Below are positions 8,065 to 16,972 of a stretch of 64,000 nucleotides of DNA, in pieces; the first letter of the stretch is position 1; every line of letters starts with the position of its first letter. The notes below the pieces were generated by a model. That model was not told the DNA's origin. It did no database searches and was given only the letters and a program-made list of their open reading frames with translations. Both the position numbers and the translations under genes were made by a program. Source of the stretch: CAYZHM01 sp964478225 (GTDB lineage Bacteria; Pseudomonadota; Alphaproteobacteria; Micavibrionales; Micavibrionaceae); the NCBI GenBank assembly GCA_964478225.1, contig CAYZHM010000001.1, positions 186,001 through 250,000 on the forward strand, read 5' to 3'.

Positions 8065-10640
8065 CTTTTGAATGTCAGTTCGCTGCCGGTTGAGTCGATC
8101 GTGACTTTTGAGTCCTCTTTGAGGTCGCCGCGCAAGATCATATCGGCCAGCTTGTTTTGAATATGTGTTTGAATGACACGCTTGAGTGGTCTTGCGCCGT
8201 AAATGGGATCATAGCCCTTGTCAGCAAGAAAAATCTTGGCTTTGTCGCTCACGTGCATAGAAATATCACGATCCGCCAGCAGCTTTTGTAGATAGCCGAG
8301 CTGAATGTCGACAATGCCCGTGATTTGGGATTTATCGAGACGCTTGAAGAGCAAAATATCATCGAGACGGTTGAGAAATTCGGGACGGAATGCGGCCCGA
8401 ACATCTTTCATAACCTGATTACGGACTTCCTCGACATCGGCGCCTTCTTTTTGTTCAACAAGATATTGCGAGCCAAGATTGGAGGTCATGATGAGAACGG
8501 TGTTGGAGAAATCGACTGTTCTGCCCTGCCCGTCCGTCAAGCGGCCGTCGTCCAGAACCTGTAGAAGGATATTGAAGACATCCGGATGTGCTTTTTCGAC
8601 TTCGTCGAACAGGATGACTTGATATGGTCTGCGGCGAACGGCTTCTGTTAAAGCGCCGCCCTCTTCATAACCGACATAGCCCGGCGGTGCGCCAATGAGA
8701 CGTGCGACCGCGTGTTTTTCCATGTATTCGGACATATCGATGCGAACCATTGCAGAATCATCGTCGAAGAGAAATTCGGCCAAGGCTTTGGTGAGTTCGG
8801 TTTTTCCGACGCCGGTTGGACCGAGGAAAAGAAATGAGCCAATAGGTCTGCGGGGGTCCTGAAGCCCTGCACGGCTGCGGCGTATGGCTTCGGCGACGGC
8901 TTTGACAGCCTGATTCTGGCCAACAACGCGTTGTTCAAGCTTTTCTTCCATTTGCAGAAGCTTTGCGCGCTCACCTTCCAGCATTTTATCGACGGGAATT
9001 CCTGTCCAGCGACTGACGATTCCGGCTATGTCGTCTTCAGTGACTTCCTCGTGGATGAGGCTGGCATCTTTGGCGGCGCCTTCTTTTGGTAATTTGGCCA
9101 GCTGCTCTTCTAGCTGAGGAATGAGGCCATATTTAAGTTCACTGGCTCGTGCCCAATCGCCTTTACGCTCCGCTTGCTCCAGCTCTATACGCGCGCGGTC
9201 AAGAGTTTCTGTGGCTTTTTGACCGACGTGGAGTTTCTCTTTTTCAGTTTTCCATTGTGCTGTGAGATCGGCGGATTTTTTCTCGAGGTCGGTGAGCTCT
9301 TTTTCCAAAGATTCGAGCCGATCTTGCGAAGCTTTATCTTTTTCCTTTTTGAGGGCTTCGCGCTCGATTTTAAGCTGAACAATGCGGCGATCCAGTTCAT
9401 CGACTTCTTCGGGCTTGGAATCGGCCTGCATGCGGATGCGAGAGGCGGCCTCATCGACGAGATCTATTGCCTTATCTGGTAGAAAACGGTCGGTGATGTA
9501 GCGATTGGAGAGCATTGCAGCGGCAACGATGGCATTGTCTGTAATCCGCACGCCATGATGCAGTTCGTATTTTTCCTTTAATCCCCGCAGGATAGAGATG
9601 GTATCTTCAACCGTTGGCTCAGAAACAAAGACCGGTTGAAAACGGCGTGCGAGCGCGGCGTCTTTTTCTATGTGCTGGCGGTATTCGTTGAGGGTTGTAG
9701 CGCCAACCATGTGGAGCTCGCCTCGCGCAAGGGCAGGCTTGAGCATATTGCCGGCATCCATAGCGCCTTCCGCCTTGCCTGCGCCAACGAGCGTGTGGAG
9801 TTCGTCTAGAAATAGAATAATTTCGCCGGCTGCACTTTTAATTTCGTCCAAAACAGCTTTGAGACGTTCTTCAAATTCGCCGCGATATTTCGCACCGGCG
9901 AGCATGGCGCCTAGATCTAGTGACATCAGGCGCTTATCACGCAAGCTTTCAGGTACGTCTCCATTCACGATGCGCTGTGCAAGACCTTCGATAATGGCGG
10001 TTTTACCAACGCCAGGTTCGCCAATGAGGACAGGGTTGTTTTTGGTACGGCGCGAAAGAACCTGAATAGTCCGGCGGATTTCCTCATCACGGCCGATAAC
10101 AGGATCGCTTTTGCCCTCTCTGGCAGCTTGCGTCATGTCTTGGGCGTAGCGATTGAGAGCATCGAAATTATCTTCGGCGCCTGCGCTGTCGGCTGTGCGG
10201 CCTTTGCGGGTGTCGTTGATGGCGGCATTCAAGCTTTGGTCTGTGATGCCCGCGTCTTCGATGTAGCCGGCAACATCAAGTTTTTTGGCCATGACCATGG
10301 CTTGCAATATTCTTTCAACAGTGACGTATTTGTCGCCTGATTTTTCAGCGAGATTCAAAGCGTTATCGAGCATTTTTGCAAGATCGGTTGAAATACGAAG
10401 ACCGCTGCCTCCACTTTCAATGACAGGGAATTTTGTTAAGACTGCCTCAGCTGATTTTTTAAGCTTTTCTGCGTCGCCGCCCGCCAACTTGATTAAGCGT
10501 TGGGCCGCGCCTGTTTCGTCTTCACACAAGACCTTAAGCACGTGTTCGGGCTCCAATGACTGATGGCCGCTACGGAGCGCAAGCGTCTGGGCTTGTTGGA
10601 ACAAGCGTTTGGCTTTGTCGGTGAAGCGTTCGAAATCCAT
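8061..10640 (-). CDS. clpB: ATP-dependent chaperone ClpB
   Basis: A full-length 859-residue Hsp100 disaggregase that, with DnaK, threads aggregated proteins through its hexameric pore. N-terminal Clp-N repeats (1-145), first AAA+ module with Walker A GEPGVGKT at about 207-214, a long coiled-coil M-domain (about 410-530) and a second AAA+ module with Walker A GPTGVGKT near 610. MDFERFT is the usual alphaproteobacterial N-terminus, so the start is secure. No Shine-Dalgarno sequence is visible. A predicted -10 box ends only seven bases before the ATG, so the mRNA may be almost leaderless. A terminator separates it from the DUF4167 gene upstream, so it is probably transcribed alone. RpoH control is likely from the family; rpoH lies in this window. 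Confidence 0.97.
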   Translation of the reverse strand: MDFERFTDKAKRLFQQAQTLALRSGHQSLEPEHVLKVLCEDETGAAQRLIKLAGGDAEKLKKSAEAVLTKFPVIESGGSGLRISTDLAKMLDNALNLAEKSGDKYVTVERILQAMVMAKKLDVAGYIEDAGITDQSLNAAINDTRKGRTADSAGAEDNFDALNRYAQDMTQAAREGKSDPVIGRDEEIRRTIQVLSRRTKNNPVLIGEPGVGKTAIIEGLAQRIVNGDVPESLRDKRLMSLDLGAMLAGAKYRGEFEERLKAVLDEIKSAAGEIILFLDELHTLVGAGKAEGAMDAGNMLKPALARGELHMVGATTLNEYRQHIEKDAALARRFQPVFVSEPTVEDTISILRGLKEKYELHHGVRITDNAIVAAAMLSNRYITDRFLPDKAIDLVDEAASRIRMQADSKPEEVDELDRRIVQLKIEREALKKEKDKASQDRLESLEKELTDLEKKSADLTAQWKTEKEKLHVGQKATETLDRARIELEQAERKGDWARASELKYGLIPQLEEQLAKLPKEGAAKDASLIHEEVTEDDIAGIVSRWTGIPVDKMLEGERAKLLQMEEKLEQRVVGQNQAVKAVAEAIRRSRAGLQDPRRPIGSFLFLGPTGVGKTELTKALAEFLFDDDSAMVRIDMSEYMEKHAVARLIGAPPGYVGYEEGGALTEAVRRRPYQVILFDEVEKAHPDVFNILLQVLDDGRLTDGQGRTVDFSNTVLIMTSNLGSQYLVEQKEGADVEEVRNQVMKDVRAAFRPEFLNRLDDILLFKRLDKSQITGIVDIQLGYLQKLLADRDISMHVSDKAKIFLADKGYDPIYGARPLKRVIQTHIQNKLADMILRGDLKEDSKVTIDSTGSELTFKS

Positions 10641-10647
10641 AGAGATG

Positions 10648-10675
10648 ATATTATGTGTTTGGTTTGTGGCGTCAA
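10648..10675 (-). promoter_or_regulatory. Candidate promoter for clpB, abutting the start codon
   Basis: On the minus strand TTGACG (10675-10670), a 16-base spacer and TAATAT (10653-10648). The ATG of clpB follows after seven bases, which would give a leaderless or nearly leaderless transcript. No clear heat-shock-type CTTG/CCCCAT pair is seen. Confidence 0.42.
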
Positions 10676-10690
10676 TTCATAAGCTAAAAT

Positions 10691-10724
10691 AAAAAACACC
10701 CAATCGGTTTGACGAGGGTGTTTT
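10691..10724 (-). terminator. Rho-independent terminator after the DUF4167 gene
   Basis: Perfect nine-base stem AAAACACCC (10693-10701) and GGGTGTTTT (10716-10724) with a 14-base loop. On the minus strand the second arm runs into TTTTTTATTTT, giving the U-tract. It lies between the DUF4167 gene and clpB. Confidence 0.75.
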
Positions 10725-10780
10725 CCTAAATAATTACAAAGCGAAAGACACGTACACTTAAGAAATACATGAAAAAGGCT

Positions 10781-11188
10781 TTATGCGCTTTCTGTTACGC
10801 TTTCTTTAGCATCAATCTCAGGCTTTGGCCCTAAGATACTGCGCGGCAAGCCTAAATCGTCATCATCTGATCTGTTGCTTTCTGTACGTGCTCTGGGAGC
10901 GTCGTTTTCCTGATGAGACCTGTCACTGGTAAGCTGCATGTCATTTTCCCAGCTGTTGATCAGTCTTTGATAATGCTCTGCGTGCTGCAAATAGCTCTCT
11001 TCAAGGACTTTATCGCCAGCAGCGGCAGCATCTTTGGCCAAAGCCAAATATTTTTCAGTCACCTGAAAAGCTGTACCGCGAATACGGACATCAGGCCCAT
11101 TGCTGTCAAATACCCTTGATTTACCTGGATTTGAAGCGCGCGCTGCACCACTTCTGTTTCTCTGTCTTCGGTTTGATCCGTGTCTCAT
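10781..11188 (-). CDS. DUF4167 domain-containing protein
   Basis: A 135-residue basic-then-acidic protein. The N-terminus is Arg/Asn/Gly-rich (RHGSNRRQRNRSG), followed by the DUF4167 core: SRVFDSNGPDVRIRGTA, FQVTEKYLALAKDA, then YLQHAEHYQRLI. This family is widespread and nearly confined to Alphaproteobacteria and commonly follows prmC and precedes clpB, exactly as here. The basic tail suggests nucleic-acid binding, but the function is not established. The acidic C-terminal 40 residues are low-complexity. A terminator lies 56 bases downstream; the 248-base gap upstream suggests its own promoter. Confidence 0.88.
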   Translation of the reverse strand: MRHGSNRRQRNRSGAARASNPGKSRVFDSNGPDVRIRGTAFQVTEKYLALAKDAAAAGDKVLEESYLQHAEHYQRLINSWENDMQLTSDRSHQENDAPRARTESNRSDDDDLGLPRSILGPKPEIDAKESVTESA

Positions 11189-11253
11189 TTTTTCTAGTTT
11201 TCTTTTTTGTTTTGTATGAATGTTAAACTTTAAAAATCACTCAAAAACATACA

Positions 11254-11279
11254 CGTACACCATACATTAATTGTGTACG
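11254..11279. repeat. Inverted repeat CGTACAC-N12-GTGTACG
   Basis: Seven-base perfect inverted repeat (11254-11260 and 11273-11279) in the 248-base gap between prmC and the DUF4167 gene, about 65 bases upstream of the DUF4167 start. The 12-base spacer is AT-rich. It could be an operator; no regulator is recognisable. A weak minus-strand promoter-like pair (TTGACA at 11428-11423, TTTAAA at 11405-11400) lies further upstream. Confidence 0.4.
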
Positions 11280-11436
11280 CCTGAACAGCCCCTAAACCCA
11301 TAAAACACGACAAAAACACATTATGTTGTATCTTGGTCACGTTCGAGGTACTGAATGTTGCTGACCCGTTTTGCGTGAACACCCTAACGTTACATTTTTT
11401 TTAAATTTCTTCGCAAGCCGTGTGTCAAAAAAAATA

Positions 11437-12264
11437 TTATTTATCCCCACAGGAGATATCCACAACCCGCGGAATTCCTGCGTAATCCGGGTAAACGCCT
11501 TCGATGCGAATCCTATATTCCTTGCTGAGTCGCTCGATCTCTTCTTGCTGGTCATAACCTATTTCAAAGAAGGCTCTGCCCTGCGTCTTTAATACACATA
11601 GAAGAAAAGAAAATATTTTTTTGTAGGCTTGCAGTCCATCCTCTCCTCCATCCAATGCTAAAAGCGGATCAAAATTTTTGACGTTGTCATCAAGATTCGA
11701 GATCTCTGCATTCCTTATGTATGGCGGATTTGAGACGATACAATCAAATTTTGTGTCCAGGGAATCAGCCCAGCTTGTGTTTACAAATTTGATTCTTGAT
11801 TCCACACCAAGATTCTTGGCATTTGCGCGGGCGCAGTTAAGGGCGCCCAGCGAAAGATCAGTAACAACCGCTGTGGTTTGCGGCCATTCGGTTAGAAGCG
11901 CAATGGCGATGCAACCCGTACCCGTTCCTATATCAAGAAGGTTTTCAGGAGGATTATTCGCAAAATGCTTGAGAGCACGCCCGACCAAAACTTCGGTGTC
12001 AGGTCTTGGATCAAGCGTGTCGGCATTTAGAAAAAATTGCAGCCCCCAAAACTCCCGTTCGCCAAGGATTCTCGAGAGAGGTTCTCCGTCTTGGAGGCGG
12101 GTCATGTCCTGGGTCATTTGATCGGCTTGTTCTACTGGAACGGCCATATCCGGGTTAGCCATGAGGTCGGACCAATCTTTTCCGGTTCTATATTTTAATA
12201 AATACCTTGCGTCATGCTCTGGTAGAACCGCTTTGAGCTGGCTGTAGATTTCTGAAAGTGTCAT
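11437..12264 (-). CDS. prmC: Peptide chain release factor N5-glutamine methyltransferase PrmC
   Basis: A 275-residue class I SAM methyltransferase that modifies the Gln of the GGQ motif in release factors. It has an N-terminal helical domain (about 1-75), SAM-binding motif LLDIGTGTGCIAIALL, and the diagnostic catalytic NPPY in CIVSNPPYIRN. The ATG overlaps the prfA stop in an ATGA arrangement, so the enzyme is translationally coupled to its substrate, release factor 1. Length is normal. Downstream lie 248 non-coding bases and the DUF4167 gene, the usual alphaproteobacterial order. Confidence 0.95.
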   Translation of the reverse strand: MTLSEIYSQLKAVLPEHDARYLLKYRTGKDWSDLMANPDMAVPVEQADQMTQDMTRLQDGEPLSRILGEREFWGLQFFLNADTLDPRPDTEVLVGRALKHFANNPPENLLDIGTGTGCIAIALLTEWPQTTAVVTDLSLGALNCARANAKNLGVESRIKFVNTSWADSLDTKFDCIVSNPPYIRNAEISNLDDNVKNFDPLLALDGGEDGLQAYKKIFSFLLCVLKTQGRAFFEIGYDQQEEIERLSKEYRIRIEGVYPDYAGIPRVVDISCGDK

Positions 12265-13328
12265 TGCTCCAACGTCGCCAAGGCTGATGCCTGCTCATCG
12301 GCAATGAGGCTGTCGATGATTTCGTTGAGGGGGGCTTGCCCCCTCAGCACACCTTCAAGATCGTAGATTGTCAGATTGATGCGGTGATCCGTGACGCGCC
12401 CTTGCGGGAAATTGTAGGTACGAATTCGGTCAGAGCGATCACCAGTGCCAACTTGAGACTTGCGGTCGGCAGCCCGTTCTTCCGCTAGTTTTTGCCGTTG
12501 CATGTTGTAAAGGCGGGTTTTGAGAACGGTCATCGCTTTGGCGCGGTTTTTATGTTGTGAGCGTTCCTCCTGAACCTCTACGACGAGACCCGTTGGGATG
12601 TGCGTGATGCGGATAGCACTGTCCGTGGTGTTGACGTGCTGTCCGCCTGCCCCTTGAGATTTATAGGTGTCGATTTTCAGATCTTCCGTGCGGATCACGA
12701 TGTCTACATCTTCGGCCTCGGGTAAGACGGCAACTGTGGCCGCTGAGGTGTGGATCCGTCCGCCAGATTCAGTCTTTGGTATGCGCTGAACGCGATGAGC
12801 ACCAGATTCATATTTGAGTTTGGCAAACACATTCCGGCCCGTAATCTGGCAAATGACCTCTTTGTAGCCGCCTATATCATTTTCTGAGGCGCTCATGAGT
12901 TCCATGCTCCAGCCTTGTGTATCCGCAAACCCTTTGTACATGCTGAGCAAGTCTGAGGCAAATAACGCAGCTTCGTCGCCGCCTGTTCCCGCACGAATCT
13001 CAAGAATAGCATTACGGGCATCGGCTTCGTCCCTTGGAAGAAGTGCGAGTTTGATCTGCTTTTCCAGTTCAGGAATTTTTTTCTCCAGGGCAATCATTTC
13101 TTCAGCTGCCATGGTTTTCATGTCAGGATCTGAGAGCAGCTCTTTCAAGCTTTCCTTTTCGGCAAGGCAAGACTCATAGCTTTGGATTGCCTCAACCACG
13201 GGGGAAAGATCGGCATATTCCATTGAGATTTTTGTGTATTGTTCGCCAGACAAATTACCGCCTGCCATGAGGGCTGCGAGCTCTTCATGCCTTGAGGTGA
13301 TCGAGGCCAGTTTTCCTTTTATATTCAT
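12261..13328 (-). CDS. prfA: Peptide chain release factor 1
   Basis: Full-length RF1 (355 residues), which recognises UAA and UAG and triggers peptidyl-tRNA hydrolysis. The GGQ loop is intact in QGAGGQHVN, and the codon-reading PxT motif is present as PKT in RIPKTESGGRIHTSA, distinguishing it from RF2 (SPF). The C-terminal RIRTYNFPQGRVTDHRI segment is highly conserved. It lies in a minus-strand run after lysC and rodZ and overlaps prmC by four bases. The rodZ stop is seven bases upstream, so rodZ, prfA and prmC probably share one mRNA. Confidence 0.97.
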   Translation of the reverse strand: MNIKGKLASITSRHEELAALMAGGNLSGEQYTKISMEYADLSPVVEAIQSYESCLAEKESLKELLSDPDMKTMAAEEMIALEKKIPELEKQIKLALLPRDEADARNAILEIRAGTGGDEAALFASDLLSMYKGFADTQGWSMELMSASENDIGGYKEVICQITGRNVFAKLKYESGAHRVQRIPKTESGGRIHTSAATVAVLPEAEDVDIVIRTEDLKIDTYKSQGAGGQHVNTTDSAIRITHIPTGLVVEVQEERSQHKNRAKAMTVLKTRLYNMQRQKLAEERAADRKSQVGTGDRSDRIRTYNFPQGRVTDHRINLTIYDLEGVLRGQAPLNEIIDSLIADEQASALATLEQ

Positions 13329-13334
13329 GTTTTG

Positions 13335-14207
13335 CTAAAGGCTGTTTTCGCTCTTGTTTTCAATTCGAGCTTTTAAATAATCGAAATTGAGAGGAAAGTC
13401 ACGCAAAGCTTCGCCTGACGGGCCAAGTTGGCCAAGATCTTGCTTGTTAATTTCCAAGCGTACGCCGGAGGCGTTCCCAAGGCTGAGAAGCAATCCTTCG
13501 CGTTTGGGAATAAAATATTGCTCTCCCTGGCGCAAAACCCTTGAAACGAGTGAGCGGCCATCTGCGCCTTTGATCTCGACCCAGCTGTTTTCAATCACTT
13601 TAAGAATGATCCCTTCCGGCTGAGGTGAAGCTTGAGGGGATTGCAGGGTGCCTTGTGCCGGGGATGCTGATGTTTCATCAACGCTTACGCTATTGTTGGT
13701 TGTGAAAAGCGAGGATTTATTTGTGGACTCTGCAATATGTTCGGGGACAGCAGGAATTGGCGGAGGACCGGCAGTGTTTTCGGTGTGCGTATAGGCATTC
13801 CAAAGGACCATGCCCAATGCGAGCCCAACGATTGACAAGCCAACAAGCCACATTGATGGCAGTTTGCTTTCTGACGCGCAGACCGGATATTGCAAAGCTG
13901 GGTCGTTCGATCGGCCTCGGATTTGATGCTTGTAAAGCTTGACCATCTTATTGCCGTCCAGACCAAGATATTCTGAATATGAACGGATAAAACCTATCGC
14001 ATAGACGCGACCAGGTAGTCTTTCAAAATGGTCATTTTCCATTGCCTCAATTTGGGGAGGACGGATGTGCAGCTCGCGCTCAACATCGTATAGCGATAAA
14101 TTGTAGTGTTTCCGCGAACGGCGTAAGATTTCACCGACGGACATATCCGTGGTGAATACCTCTTCGACATGCGCTTCGGGAGCGCGTGAGTATGCAAGTT
14201 GTGCCAT
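13335..14207 (-). CDS. rodZ: RodZ-like helix-turn-helix membrane protein
   Basis: About 290 residues in the RodZ layout. A cytoplasmic Cro-like HTH (about 20-85; VGEILRRSRKHYNLSL, then AIGFIRSYSEYLGLD) is followed by one membrane helix near residues 118-138 (WLVGLSIVGLALGMVLW), a Pro/Ser/Thr-rich linker and a periplasmic DUF4115 beta domain (WVEIKGADGRSLVSRVL). RodZ couples MreB to the elongation machinery in rod-shaped bacteria. GTG at 14216 is an alternative start; I chose the ATG at 14207. It sits between lysC and prfA with short gaps and is probably co-transcribed. The assignment is by architecture; no mreB gene is in the window. Confidence 0.85.
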   Translation of the reverse strand: MAQLAYSRAPEAHVEEVFTTDMSVGEILRRSRKHYNLSLYDVERELHIRPPQIEAMENDHFERLPGRVYAIGFIRSYSEYLGLDGNKMVKLYKHQIRGRSNDPALQYPVCASESKLPSMWLVGLSIVGLALGMVLWNAYTHTENTAGPPPIPAVPEHIAESTNKSSLFTTNNSVSVDETSASPAQGTLQSPQASPQPEGIILKVIENSWVEIKGADGRSLVSRVLRQGEQYFIPKREGLLLSLGNASGVRLEINKQDLGQLGPSGEALRDFPLNFDYLKARIENKSENSL

Positions 14208-14234
14208 GATTGACACCCAGTCTAACGTGATTCG

Positions 14235-15467
14235 TTAAGCGTCTTCCAGTCCGTAAGCACCATGAAGTGCACGAACTGCTAACTCGACATAGTCTTCTTC
14301 AACCAGAACGCTGATTTTGATTTCAGAAGTAGAGATGACCTGGATGTTGATTCCTTTGGAAGCCAGGGTTTCGAACATTGTGCTGGCGACGCCATGGTGC
14401 GAGATCATGCCGATCCCGACCACAGAAACCTTGGCAACATTGATGTCGGCTTTAATTTCTGTGTCCTGAAGCTCTTTGACTTTATTGAGCGTTTCAAGGG
14501 CAATGTTGAGGTCTTTGCGGCCGACTGTGAATGTGATGTCGGTTGTCTTGCCATCAGAAGCAACGTTCTGAACGATCATGTCCAGATTGATTGCCGCATC
14601 AGCAAGCGGTTTGAATATTTTGGCTGCAACACCGGGTTTGTCGTCTACGCGCACCAGCGTGATTTTTGCTTCATCGCGGCTATAGGCGATGCCGCTTACT
14701 ACTGCTCTTTCCATGATGTCTTCCTCTTTGACAATTAATGTTCCGGGGATATCGCTGCCGATATGATCTTCAAAGCTTGATAGAACTTGTAGGTTCACGT
14801 TGTTATTCATCGCGATTTCTACTGAACGCGTTTGCAAAACTTTTGCTCCGAGTGAGGCCAATTCCATCATTTCTTCGTAAGTCAATTTTTTGAGCTTACG
14901 CGCTTTGGGAACGATGCGTGGATCTGTTGTGTAGACGCCGTCAACGTCAGTGTAGATGTCGCAGCGATCTGCGTTCAGAGCGGCGGCTAGCGCTACGGCT
15001 GATGTGTCGGAGCCCCCTCTTCCCAGGGTTGAAATACGCTCTGCATCAGTGACACCTTGGAAACCGGGGACAACAGCGACTTCGCCTTTTTTTAGACGTT
15101 CCTTGAGTTTATCGACGCTGATATCACGGATACGGGCTTTACCATGTGTATCGTCGGTTTTAAAAGGAATTTGCCAACCGAGCCATGAGCGCGCTTGAAT
15201 GCCCTGCTTTTGCAATGCAAGTGCCATGAGACCCGCTGTGATTTGTTCGCCGCTTGAGACGACCACATCATATTCTCTTGTGTCGTACATGTTGCTGATT
15301 TCGTCGCAGTAGCCAACAAGTTCATTGGTGACGCCAGACATCGCCGAAACGACGACAACCAGCTTGTTACCCGCAGCAACCTCACGCGCAACTTTGGCCG
15401 CGGCCATTTGGATGCGGTTGGTATCGGCAACGGAGGTTCCACCAAATTTTGCTACGATGAGCGACAC
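14235..15467 (-). CDS. lysC: Aspartate kinase
   Basis: Phosphorylates aspartate, the first step toward lysine, threonine, methionine and diaminopimelate. It opens with the kinase signature IVAKFGGTSV, has VPGFQGVT and GRGGSDTSAVALA in the catalytic domain, and ends in two ACT domains (about 265-405) for feedback control. The open frame runs 105 codons upstream across ubiG on the other strand, but that part is not kinase-like. The true start is the GTG at 15467, with AAAGGA eight bases upstream, giving 410 residues, normal for the alphaproteobacterial enzyme. It is divergent from ubiG, and lysA lies 5 kb away. Confidence 0.95.
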   Translation of the reverse strand: MSLIVAKFGGTSVADTNRIQMAAAKVAREVAAGNKLVVVVSAMSGVTNELVGYCDEISNMYDTREYDVVVSSGEQITAGLMALALQKQGIQARSWLGWQIPFKTDDTHGKARIRDISVDKLKERLKKGEVAVVPGFQGVTDAERISTLGRGGSDTSAVALAAALNADRCDIYTDVDGVYTTDPRIVPKARKLKKLTYEEMMELASLGAKVLQTRSVEIAMNNNVNLQVLSSFEDHIGSDIPGTLIVKEEDIMERAVVSGIAYSRDEAKITLVRVDDKPGVAAKIFKPLADAAINLDMIVQNVASDGKTTDITFTVGRKDLNIALETLNKVKELQDTEIKADINVAKVSVVGIGMISHHGVASTMFETLASKGINIQVISTSEIKISVLVEEDYVELAVRALHGAYGLEDA

Positions 15468-15516
15468 TGTTGTTAATCCTTTGTAATCCGTGCTAAATAA
15501 CACCAAGGAAAGCGAT

Positions 15517-16203
15517 ATGTCTAGCTCTATTAACCGTAAAGAGATTGAAAATTTTGCCAAGGATTCACCACGCTGGTGGGATGAAGACGGGCCGTTTGCG
15601 ATTTTGCACAGGCTGAATCCCGTTAGGATGGAATATATTTTAGGGCAGATTGGCGATGTTAAGAGGAAGGATATCCTTGATGTCGGCTGTGGTGGAGGTT
15701 TGGTTTGCGAACCTTTAGCCAGATTGGGAGCAAACGTTACGGGACTGGATGCGGATATCAATGCGATTGAGGCGGCGCGCACTCACGCAAAAGAAACTGG
15801 TTTAAAGGTTTCTTATAGATGCGAGACTGTTGAGGAACATAGCGGTCTTTATGATGTTGTATTGGTTCTGGAGATTTTGGAGCATGTGAATGATCCGGCG
15901 GCTTTTTTGAAAGATTGCGCGGCAAAACTTAAGCCAGGTGGAGTGTTGATTGCTTCCACGCTTAACCGGACCCCCCAATCTTTTGCATTAGGAATAGTCG
16001 CCGCCGAGTATGTTATGGGGTTTGTGCCCCGCGGCACTCATGACTGGAAGAAATTTATAAAGCCCTCAGAGTTGGCACGATATGCGGGTTTATGTGGGCT
16101 TCAGGCCAGGGACGTTACGGGGCTGATTTACAACCCTTTTTCAAAAGGGTTTAGCCTTTCCAGAGATCATATTTCTGTCAATTATTTCATGGTGTTATCG
16201 TAA
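15517..16203 (+). CDS. ubiG: Ubiquinone biosynthesis O-methyltransferase UbiG
   Basis: SAM-dependent enzyme for both O-methylation steps of ubiquinone synthesis. The 228-residue protein has the UbiG N-terminus FAKDSPRWWDEDGPF and LHRLNPVRMEYI, SAM motif ILDVGCGGGLVCEPLA, VLEILEHV, and the C-terminal GTHDWKKFIKPSEL and ISVNYF segments. The frame can start at GTG 15490, but the ATG at 15517 has AAGGAA six bases upstream and matches the family N-terminus. Divergent to lysC with a 49-base gap, an arrangement common in Alphaproteobacteria. Confidence 0.94.
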   Translation: MSSSINRKEIENFAKDSPRWWDEDGPFAILHRLNPVRMEYILGQIGDVKRKDILDVGCGGGLVCEPLARLGANVTGLDADINAIEAARTHAKETGLKVSYRCETVEEHSGLYDVVLVLEILEHVNDPAAFLKDCAAKLKPGGVLIASTLNRTPQSFALGIVAAEYVMGFVPRGTHDWKKFIKPSELARYAGLCGLQARDVTGLIYNPFSKGFSLSRDHISVNYFMVLS

Positions 16204-16208
16204 TTTAA

Positions 16209-16238
16209 TTGACATAATTATTAGCTTTTTGATATGCT
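16209..16238 (+). promoter_or_regulatory. Candidate promoter for the gene at 16267
   Basis: TTGACA at 16209-16214, 18-base spacer, TATGCT at 16233-16238. It starts six bases after the ubiG stop and ends 28 bases before the next start, so the next gene is probably transcribed separately. Confidence 0.42.
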
Positions 16239-16266
16239 CCTTTTTATTGTTATGGGAGTTGAAAAA

Positions 16267-16686
16267 ATGGCAGAAACGAAAACAGGATTTTGGAAGCGTA
16301 CTGGGCAGCATGTTCATTCGAATATTGTCTCAAATCTGGTTTCGGCAGCTTTTGCGGCGTCAGCCACTGGAGTTTCCGCTTTTTGCCTGACCTATTTGCC
16401 AAAAGCAGACAATTCTGCGATTGCCGTTCATCAAGATTCTACATCGGTTGTGGTCGCTTCTCTTGATCCTAATAAAAACGGTAAAGAAGTTGGGGCCAAG
16501 GCTGTTGAGGATATTACTCCGCCCTACCCTAATACTGGTTATTCTGAAATTGACTTTTCACGTTTAAGTGCAAGTTTTTTACAGCCTAGTGTAAAAGTAT
16601 TGCCTGAAATCACCGATACTTTGGGGCGCCCTGCGCGGGTTGCAGGCCAAATCATAATTAATCCTTATGTTGAGTATGTCCGCTAA
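16267..16686 (+). CDS. Hypothetical single-pass membrane protein (139 aa)
   Basis: I do not recognise the family. The ATG at 16267 has GGGAG seven bases upstream and is preferred over 16234. After a basic N-terminus (GFWKRTGQHVHS) there is a hydrophobic stretch (about 20-45) that could be a membrane anchor, then about 95 polar residues with repeated Val/Pro and a conserved-looking end (GRPARVAGQIIINPYVEYV). I infer a protein anchored in the inner membrane with a periplasmic tail. It has its own promoter candidate and lies between ubiG and the HIG1 gene. Confidence 0.6.
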   Translation: MAETKTGFWKRTGQHVHSNIVSNLVSAAFAASATGVSAFCLTYLPKADNSAIAVHQDSTSVVVASLDPNKNGKEVGAKAVEDITPPYPNTGYSEIDFSRLSASFLQPSVKVLPEITDTLGRPARVAGQIIINPYVEYVR

Positions 16687-16728
16687 AAACGGCTTTACCC
16701 TTACAGCATTCCGTTTATATTGTTCTTT

Positions 16729-16926
16729 ATGAGCACGATTTTTATTGTTTTGATGGCTTTGGCGATGGTGGCGGTTCTGGCCGTTATGGGGCTTGGAATG
16801 TTTTCCATGGCGAAAGGCGGCGAGTTTAATAAAAAATACAGCAATAAACTAATGCAGGCGCGCGTTATGTTGCAAGGGTTTGCCTTGCTGATGTTTGCTC
16901 TTGCCATTGTTTCCTCACAAACCTAA
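16729..16926 (+). CDS. Twin-transmembrane HIG1 domain small protein
   Basis: A 65-residue protein with two membrane helices separated by the conserved loop GGEFNKKYSNKLMQARVMLQ. This is the HIG1 N-terminal-type motif found in respiratory-chain assembly factors; bacterial members are small two-helix inner-membrane proteins. I prefer the ATG at 16729 over the TTG at 16720. It sits 46 bases before etfB, its usual alphaproteobacterial position, consistent with a role around electron transport, though the bacterial function is not established. Confidence 0.85.
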   Translation: MSTIFIVLMALAMVAVLAVMGLGMFSMAKGGEFNKKYSNKLMQARVMLQGFALLMFALAIVSSQT

Positions 16927-16972
16927 ACTTTCCTCTGTAAAGATTGATCCTGATTCAAGGAGTTAGCATTTC

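Noticed and set aside
9174..10563. Several 90-130-residue frames antisense to clpB
   Set aside because: Shadows of the strongly biased clpB codon pattern with no ribosome sites or family features.
15468..15782. N-terminal extension of the lysC frame
   Set aside because: It runs antisense across ubiG and does not resemble aspartate kinase; the GTG at 15467 has a proper ribosome site and family N-terminus.
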